17,374 nucleotides of DNA from Thermoplasmata archaeon (GTDB lineage: Archaea > Thermoplasmatota > Thermoplasmata > Lutacidiplasmatales > UBA184): the NCBI GenBank assembly GCA_030040755.1, contig JASHTC010000058.1:1-17374 (forward strand), given 5' to 3'. Positions 13,438 through 17,374 of the stretch are shown here, in pieces. Each line of letters begins with the position of its first letter. The first letter of the stretch is position 1. The position numbers and the translations under genes were made by a program. Below the pieces are notes generated by a model, which saw only the letters and a list, made by a program, of their open reading frames with translations, ran no database searches and was not told where the DNA came from.

Positions 13438-14838
13438 ATGGCCCCTCCGCGCGTCGAACAGGATTCCCTGGGTCCCCGCGACGTTCCCGACTCGGCCTAC
13501 TGGGGGATCCAGACGCTGCGGGCGCAGGAGAACTTCCCGGTCAGCGGCGTCCGGGCCTCCCCCCACCTCATCCGGGCCTACGGGCTCCTGAAACTCGCCT
13601 GCCTCCGCGCGAACGTCGCGCTCGGGGTCGTCGACGCGACCCGCGGGAAAGCCATCGAGCAGGCCGCCCGCGAGGTCGCCGACGGAAAGCTTTCCGCCGA
13701 GTTCGTCGTCGACGTCTTCCAGGCGGGCGCGGGCACGAGCTTCCACATGAACGTCAACGAGGTCCTCGCCAACCGGGCCCTCGAGATCCTCGGGAAGCCC
13801 CGGGGGGACTATGCGACCCTCAGCCCGAACGACCTCGTGAACCGGGGCCAGTCGACCAACGACACGTTCCCGACGGCCGCGCAAGTGGCGACCCTGTTCG
13901 CCCTGGCCGAGGTCCGCACGTCGGTCGGAGCGCTGGCCGCGAGCCTCCGCCGCAAGGGGGAGGAGTTCCGTCGGCTCCCGAAGGCCGGCCGGACCCACCT
14001 GAAGGACGCGATGCCGGTGACCCTCGGCGCCGAGTTCCTCGCCTACGCCTCGGCGCTCGACCACCTTCTCGAGCTCCTCCCCGGGGTCGAGGGCGCGCTC
14101 GCCGAGGTCCCGCTCGGGGGGAGCGCGGTCGGCAGCGGCGTCAACTCCCCCGCCGGGTTCCGCGCCCGAGCGGTGCAGGAGTACGCGAGCCTGGCCGGGC
14201 TTCCGCTGCGGGTCGCCCGGGACCCGTTCGAGACGATGCAGAGCCGCTGGCCCCTGGGGGCTGCTTCCGGGTGGCTTCGCACGCTCTCGCTCGAGCTCAT
14301 CCGCATCGCGAACGACCTGCGCCTGCTCGCGAGCGGTCCGGCGACCGGGCTGGACGAGGTCCGCCTACCCGAGATCCAGCCGGGCTCGTCGATCATGCCC
14401 GCGAAGGTGAACCCGTCCGCGGCGGAGTGCCTGAACATGGTCGCCTTCCACGTGGTCGGCGCCGACGCGGCGACGGCGCTCGCGGTGCAGGCCGGCCAGC
14501 TCGAGATCAACGTGATGATGCCCCTCGCGGCCTACGAGGTGCTCTTCGCGGCCGAGATCCTGGCCCACTACCTACCGGTCTTCGCGCGGACGTGCGTGGA
14601 CGGGATCACCGCGAACGCCCCCCGGCTCGAGAGATTCGTGTTCGAGTCCGCGGCCCTCGCCACGATCCTCACCCCCCGGTTCGGCTACCTTCGGGTCGCC
14701 GAGCTGTTGCATGCGGCCGAGCGGGAGGGGCGCCCGGTGCGGGAGCTCCTGGTCGAGCGGGGGATGCTGACCCCGGCCGAGGTCGAGGCGCTGCTCGGGA
14801 ATGCGGCCCTCCTGAAGCTGACCGAACCGGTCCCGTAG
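13438..14838 (+). CDS. Aspartase/fumarase-superfamily lyase (aspartate ammonia-lyase or class II fumarase)
   Basis: 466 residues, the family's normal length; active as a homotetramer. The superfamily adds or removes ammonia or water across fumarate. Seen are FQAGAGTSFHMNVNEVLANRA, GQSTNDTFPTA, GRTHLKDA (H187) and the flexible loop GSSIMPAKVNP with the catalytic Ser (S318, second Ser of GSS). QAGAGTS, GQSTND, LPEIQPGSS and MPAKVNP lean to aspartase, while MNVNEV, NDTFPTA and THLKDA also occur in fumarases, so the substrate is left open. H187 occupies the place of FumC H188 and is also found in some aspartases. The ATG at 13438 is used; PDSAYWGIQTLRAQENFP, shortly after, is the usual family start. 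TATA-like AAACGTTT lies about 29 bases upstream. Confidence 0.9.
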   Translation: MAPPRVEQDSLGPRDVPDSAYWGIQTLRAQENFPVSGVRASPHLIRAYGLLKLACLRANVALGVVDATRGKAIEQAAREVADGKLSAEFVVDVFQAGAGTSFHMNVNEVLANRALEILGKPRGDYATLSPNDLVNRGQSTNDTFPTAAQVATLFALAEVRTSVGALAASLRRKGEEFRRLPKAGRTHLKDAMPVTLGAEFLAYASALDHLLELLPGVEGALAEVPLGGSAVGSGVNSPAGFRARAVQEYASLAGLPLRVARDPFETMQSRWPLGAASGWLRTLSLELIRIANDLRLLASGPATGLDEVRLPEIQPGSSIMPAKVNPSAAECLNMVAFHVVGADAATALAVQAGQLEINVMMPLAAYEVLFAAEILAHYLPVFARTCVDGITANAPRLERFVFESAALATILTPRFGYLRVAELLHAAEREGRPVRELLVERGMLTPAEVEALLGNAALLKLTEPVP

Positions 14839-14850
14839 GAGAGGGCGCCG

Positions 14851-14856
14851 TTAAAC
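14851..14856 (+). promoter_or_regulatory. TATA-like box of the trmB-like/taw2 operon
   Basis: TTAAAC is centred about 33 bases before the ATG at 14887 and is the only AT-rich element in the 48-base gap after the lyase gene. Confidence 0.45.
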
Positions 14857-14886
14857 CCGCAGCGGTCCTCCGACCCTTCGGGCCGA

Positions 14887-15639
14887 ATGGCGACGATCGA
14901 GGAGACCGCCCTCTCCCTGGGCAACCCGACGAGCGACGAGTTCCGCCGGGCGACGGAGGTCCTCGGGAAGGTCGGCCTGACCCAGTACGAGGCCCGCGCC
15001 TACATCGCGCTGGTCGCCCGCGGGGTCGGGGACGCGGCCACGCTCGCCTCGGCGGCCGGCATCCCGCGCACGAGCGCCTACAAGGTCCTCGAATCGCTCG
15101 CGGAGAAGGGGTACGCTAAGCCGACCGGCGGTAAGCCCATCCTCTTCCGCCCGACGCCCCCGATCGACGTCGCCGAATCGCTGAAGGGGGCGATCCAGGA
15201 GGTCTTCGAGCGCCTCGCGAACCTGCACCGGGTCGTCGCCGAGCACGGCGAGCCCCAGCTCGTCTACCTCCTCTCCGGGCGGGACAAGGTGGTCCAGAAG
15301 ATTGGCGACCTGCTCGACCAGTCGACCCGGACGTTCATCCTCACGACGCCGGGGGTCGCCGAGCTCCGGGACGAGCTCGGCAAGAAGTTCCTGCACGCGG
15401 TGAAGCGCGGCGTCCAGGTCACGTTCGTGACCGCGCCGCTGCAGCGGGTCCCCGAAGGCGTGGAGTACGTCCCCCGGGACAACCTGCTCGCGACCGAGGT
15501 CCTCGCGGACGGCGAGCACGCCCTGCTCGCGGCGCCGGGGCTGGACGCCTGCGGGTTCACCGACAACCCGATCCTGACCTCCCACCTCAAGCAGTTCCTC
15601 GAGGTCGTCCTTGAGAGCGGGCGCGGGCCCTCGACGTGA
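14887..15639 (+). CDS. TrmB-family transcriptional regulator
   Basis: 250 residues. An N-terminal winged helix-turn-helix (about 22-88) carries GLTQYEARAYIALVARG, then AGIPRTSAYKVLESLAEKGY and the wing around GGKPILFRPTPP. This is the TrmB pattern. A helical linker follows (about 95-118). The C-terminal domain (about 120-245) shows the PLD-like strand pattern FILTTPGV and FLHAVKRGVQVTFVTAP seen in many archaeal TrmB-like proteins. It lacks the extra C-terminal region of full-length sugar-sensing TrmB (about 340 residues), so sugar sensing is not supported. Its effector is unknown. The TGA overlaps the taw2 GTG by GTGA, indicating one operon with translational coupling. Confidence 0.88.
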   Translation: MATIEETALSLGNPTSDEFRRATEVLGKVGLTQYEARAYIALVARGVGDAATLASAAGIPRTSAYKVLESLAEKGYAKPTGGKPILFRPTPPIDVAESLKGAIQEVFERLANLHRVVAEHGEPQLVYLLSGRDKVVQKIGDLLDQSTRTFILTTPGVAELRDELGKKFLHAVKRGVQVTFVTAPLQRVPEGVEYVPRDNLLATEVLADGEHALLAAPGLDACGFTDNPILTSHLKQFLEVVLESGRGPST

Positions 15640-16514
15640 GCCCCTCCGCGACCCGGGGCCCCCGGCGGCCGCCGGTCGAGCGGGTCCGGCTCGCGTTCGC
15701 CGGTCGGGCCGGAGCCGAGCTCGCGGCCCAGCTTCCGGACGGGTACGTGCGCCTCGGCCGGGTCGTGCTCGTCCGATGGCCCGACACCCTCCGCCGGCAC
15801 TTCCCGTCGCTCGCGGCGGACCTCGCCTCGGCCCTCGGGGTCCAGACGGTCCTCCGGGCCACCGGTCCCGTCGAAGGGGAGCTGCGCACGCCCCGCGTCG
15901 AGCTACTGTTCGGGCACGAGACCGAGACCGAGGTCGTGGAGCACGGGGTCCGCTGGCGGTTCGATGCGGCCCGCGTGATGTTCGCCGCGGGCAATCGGAC
16001 CGAGCGACTGCGCGCGGGCCGTCTGGTCCGACCCGGGCAGACGGTGGTCGACCTCTTTGCCGGCATCGGCTACTTCGCCCTCCCCGCGGCCCGCCTCGGG
16101 GGAGCCTCCCGCGTCGTCGCGGTCGACCGCAACCCGGTGTCGATCGCCTATCTCGAGGAGAACGCCCGGCTGAACCGGGTGAGCGACCGGGTCGCCCCGG
16201 TGCTCGGGGACAGCCGGTTCATCCCGTTGCGAACGGGCGCCGCGGACCACGTCTTCCTCGGCTACCTCCCCTCGGCCCTCCCCTGGGTCGGGCGGGCGGT
16301 CCCGTTGCTCCGCCCCGCCGGGGGCGAACTGCATGTGCATCTCGTCGCCGACTCGCGCCGGGCGGTCGAGACGACCGAGGGCGAGGTCGCCCACGCGGTC
16401 GAGAGGGCGGCCGGGGCGATCCGGGGGACTCCGCACGGCCGGGAGGTGAAGCCGTACGGGCCCGGGCGCACCCACGTGGTGGTGGACGTCCTCGTCCGGC
16501 CCCCGGTGGCATAA
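15636..16514 (+). CDS. taw2: tRNA(Phe) 4-demethylwyosine-37 aminocarboxypropyltransferase Taw2 (Tyw2/Trm5 family)
   Basis: 292 residues. Taw2 transfers the aminocarboxypropyl group of S-adenosylmethionine to 4-demethylwyosine at G37 of tRNA-Phe, a step in archaeal wyosine synthesis. Seen are FDAARVMFAAGNRTERLR with MFAAGN (115-120), SAM motif I DLFAGIGYF (139-147), motif II VAVDRNP (161-167), GDSR (191-194) and the active-site region LGYLPS (208-213). MFxxGN and LGxLPS separate Tyw2-type enzymes from the methyltransferase Trm5, whose motif IV contains NPPY. The short N-terminus fits archaeal forms. It begins with GTG inside the regulator's stop. Convergent with the aminotransferase gene, with 16 bases between stops. 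Other wyosine genes are not in this window. Confidence 0.86.
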   Translation: MSPSATRGPRRPPVERVRLAFAGRAGAELAAQLPDGYVRLGRVVLVRWPDTLRRHFPSLAADLASALGVQTVLRATGPVEGELRTPRVELLFGHETETEVVEHGVRWRFDAARVMFAAGNRTERLRAGRLVRPGQTVVDLFAGIGYFALPAARLGGASRVVAVDRNPVSIAYLEENARLNRVSDRVAPVLGDSRFIPLRTGAADHVFLGYLPSALPWVGRAVPLLRPAGGELHVHLVADSRRAVETTEGEVAHAVERAAGAIRGTPHGREVKPYGPGRTHVVVDVLVRPPVA

Positions 16515-16530
16515 CGCGCGCGGCCCGCGT

Positions 16531-17374
16531 CTAGCTTCGAGCGGCGGCGGCCAGCGGCGGGCGGCTCCGCAGGGTGCGGACCGCCTCCGGGAACGCCGCC
16601 TCGAACCGCCGGAGGTCGGCGGGGGGGTTGGAGAAGGAGACCCGCACGAAGTTCGACCCGTGGCGGGGGGAGAGGTAGTTCCCGGCCCGGACGAACACCC
16701 CGTGGCGGAGGAGCATCTCCTCCTGGATCGCCTCGGGCGAGACGCCGAGCGCGCTCACGTCGATGACGGTCATCGACGCCCACGACGGGTAGACCGGTAG
16801 GGAGGCGCCGGGGACCGCCCGGACGGTCGCGGCAATCCGCTCGTTGTTCGCCCGCGTCTGGCGGACGACCTCGGGCAGCCAGGTCGGCTTGGTCCGGAGC
16901 GCGGCGGCGGCGGCGACCTGGGAGAGGATGTTGACCCCGAGGTCGTTCGTGTTGAACCGCGCGATCGCCGCGAGGCGGTCGGGGGCCGCGGAGAGGCCGC
17001 CGATGCGCAGACCCGCGAGCCCGCAGTTCTTCGAGACGGACCAGACCGTGACGGTCTCTTCGGGGGCGAACTCCGCGCCGAGGGTGGGGGACGGGGAGAA
17101 GTCGCGGTAGGTGACGTCGTTGAGGAGCGTGAGGTGGTGGTCGCGGGCGAGCTCCGCGATCGCCCGCACCTCCTCCCGGGGGTAACCGGACCCGAGCGGG
17201 TTCAGGGGGTCGATCAGGAGGATCATCCTCGTCTTCGGGGTGATCGCCGCCCGCACCCGGTCCGCGGTCAGGCGGTAGGGCGGGGCGTAGATGTCGAGGT
17301 TGACGGTCCGCGCCCCGGAGAGCTCGACGAACCGGTGGATGATGAGGTAGCTCGGGTCCGAGGCGATCACCTCG
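16531..17374 (-). CDS. PLP-dependent aminotransferase, class I/II fold (5' end beyond window)
   Basis: 281 residues of the C-terminal two-thirds are present. The frame is open through the window edge. Fold type I features are visible: a substrate/cofactor region DPLNPLGSG, the cofactor-contacting LLNDVTYRDF, the Schiff-base lysine in SVSKNCGLAGLRIGG, and a C-terminal FVRVSFSNP carrying the carboxylate-binding Arg. Such enzymes exchange an amino group between an amino acid and a 2-oxo acid. SVSKNCGLAGLRIG resembles aspartate or aromatic/branched-chain type aminotransferases, but substrate cannot be set from this part. The initiation codon lies outside the window; the GTG at 17370 is internal, because coding pattern (EVIASDPSY) continues across it. 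Confidence 0.88.
   Translation of the reverse strand, partial: EVIASDPSYLIIHRFVELSGARTVNLDIYAPPYRLTADRVRAAITPKTRMILLIDPLNPLGSGYPREEVRAIAELARDHHLTLLNDVTYRDFSPSPTLGAEFAPEETVTVWSVSKNCGLAGLRIGGLSAAPDRLAAIARFNTNDLGVNILSQVAAAAALRTKPTWLPEVVRQTRANNERIAATVRAVPGASLPVYPSWASMTVIDVSALGVSPEAIQEEMLLRHGVFVRAGNYLSPRHGSNFVRVSFSNPPADLRRFEAAFPEAVRTLRSRPPLAAAARS

Noticed and set aside
15636..16514. Trm5 (tRNA m1G37 methyltransferase)
   Set aside because: The MFAAGN and LGYLPS elements match Tyw2/Taw2; the NPPY-type motif of Trm5 is absent.
1..17374. CRISPR array, insertion sequence, integrase, toxin-antitoxin or defence genes
   Set aside because: No direct repeats with spacers, terminal inverted repeats, target duplications or transposase/nuclease motifs were seen. 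Codon and base use look even throughout.

Overview
The window looks like a stretch of core chromosome from a very GC-rich euryarchaeon. Archaeal identity rests on Hef helicase/nuclease, RNA polymerase subunit Rpo11, transcription factor TFS, Alba, the wyosine enzyme Taw2, a zinc-finger KptA, a TrmB-type regulator, a class II tRNA-Leu without an encoded CCA, and short AT-rich TATA-like islands about 27-33 bases before start codons, as expected for leaderless transcripts. The proteins are not strongly acidic, which argues against Halobacteria. Hef, together with several zinc-ribbon proteins of unknown role, makes a GC-rich Thermoplasmatota-type lineage my best guess; this is inference.

Layout. 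1-573 (-) is the N-terminal part of Hef, divergent from a CrtQ/HpnB-like membrane glycosyltransferase (636-1790) that is followed closely by an aldehyde dehydrogenase (1819-3291). A zinc-ribbon membrane protein (3358-3981) converges on an rpo11-kptA pair (4964 down to 3998). purD (5255-6664), TFS (6733-7044) and asnS (7041-8345, overlapping TFS by GTGA) run forward, followed by a GNAT acetyltransferase (8403-8960). Its stop codon shares a CTAG with the stop of a convergent zinc-ribbon coiled-coil protein (8957-9973). A HAD hydrolase (10175-10870), a tRNA-Leu(GAG) on the minus strand and alba (11255-11599) follow. alba runs tail-to-tail into a DUF1614-like/RDD membrane protein (11532-13355). 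Divergent from that gene is an aspartase/fumarase-family lyase (13438-14838), then a TrmB regulator overlapping taw2 (14887-16514), and finally a class I/II aminotransferase cut by the window end.

How the genes work together. Most genes are housekeeping: transcription (rpo11, TFS), translation and tRNA biology (asnS, kptA, taw2, tRNA-Leu), chromatin (alba), DNA repair (hef) and purine synthesis (purD). Genes are very tightly packed. Overlapping GTGA start/stop pairs couple TFS to asnS and trmB-like to taw2. Convergent neighbours overlap or abut, and three divergent pairs each share one AT-rich promoter island.

I see no CRISPR array, insertion sequence, phage or defence cassette. The less ordinary items are the unclassified zinc-ribbon membrane protein with sequons in its outer domain, the zinc-ribbon coiled-coil protein, the DUF1614-like/RDD fusion, the palindrome-centred overlap of alba with the RDD gene, the CrtQ-like glycosyltransferase plus ALDH pair, and a hairpin-rich intergenic stretch before the HAD gene.
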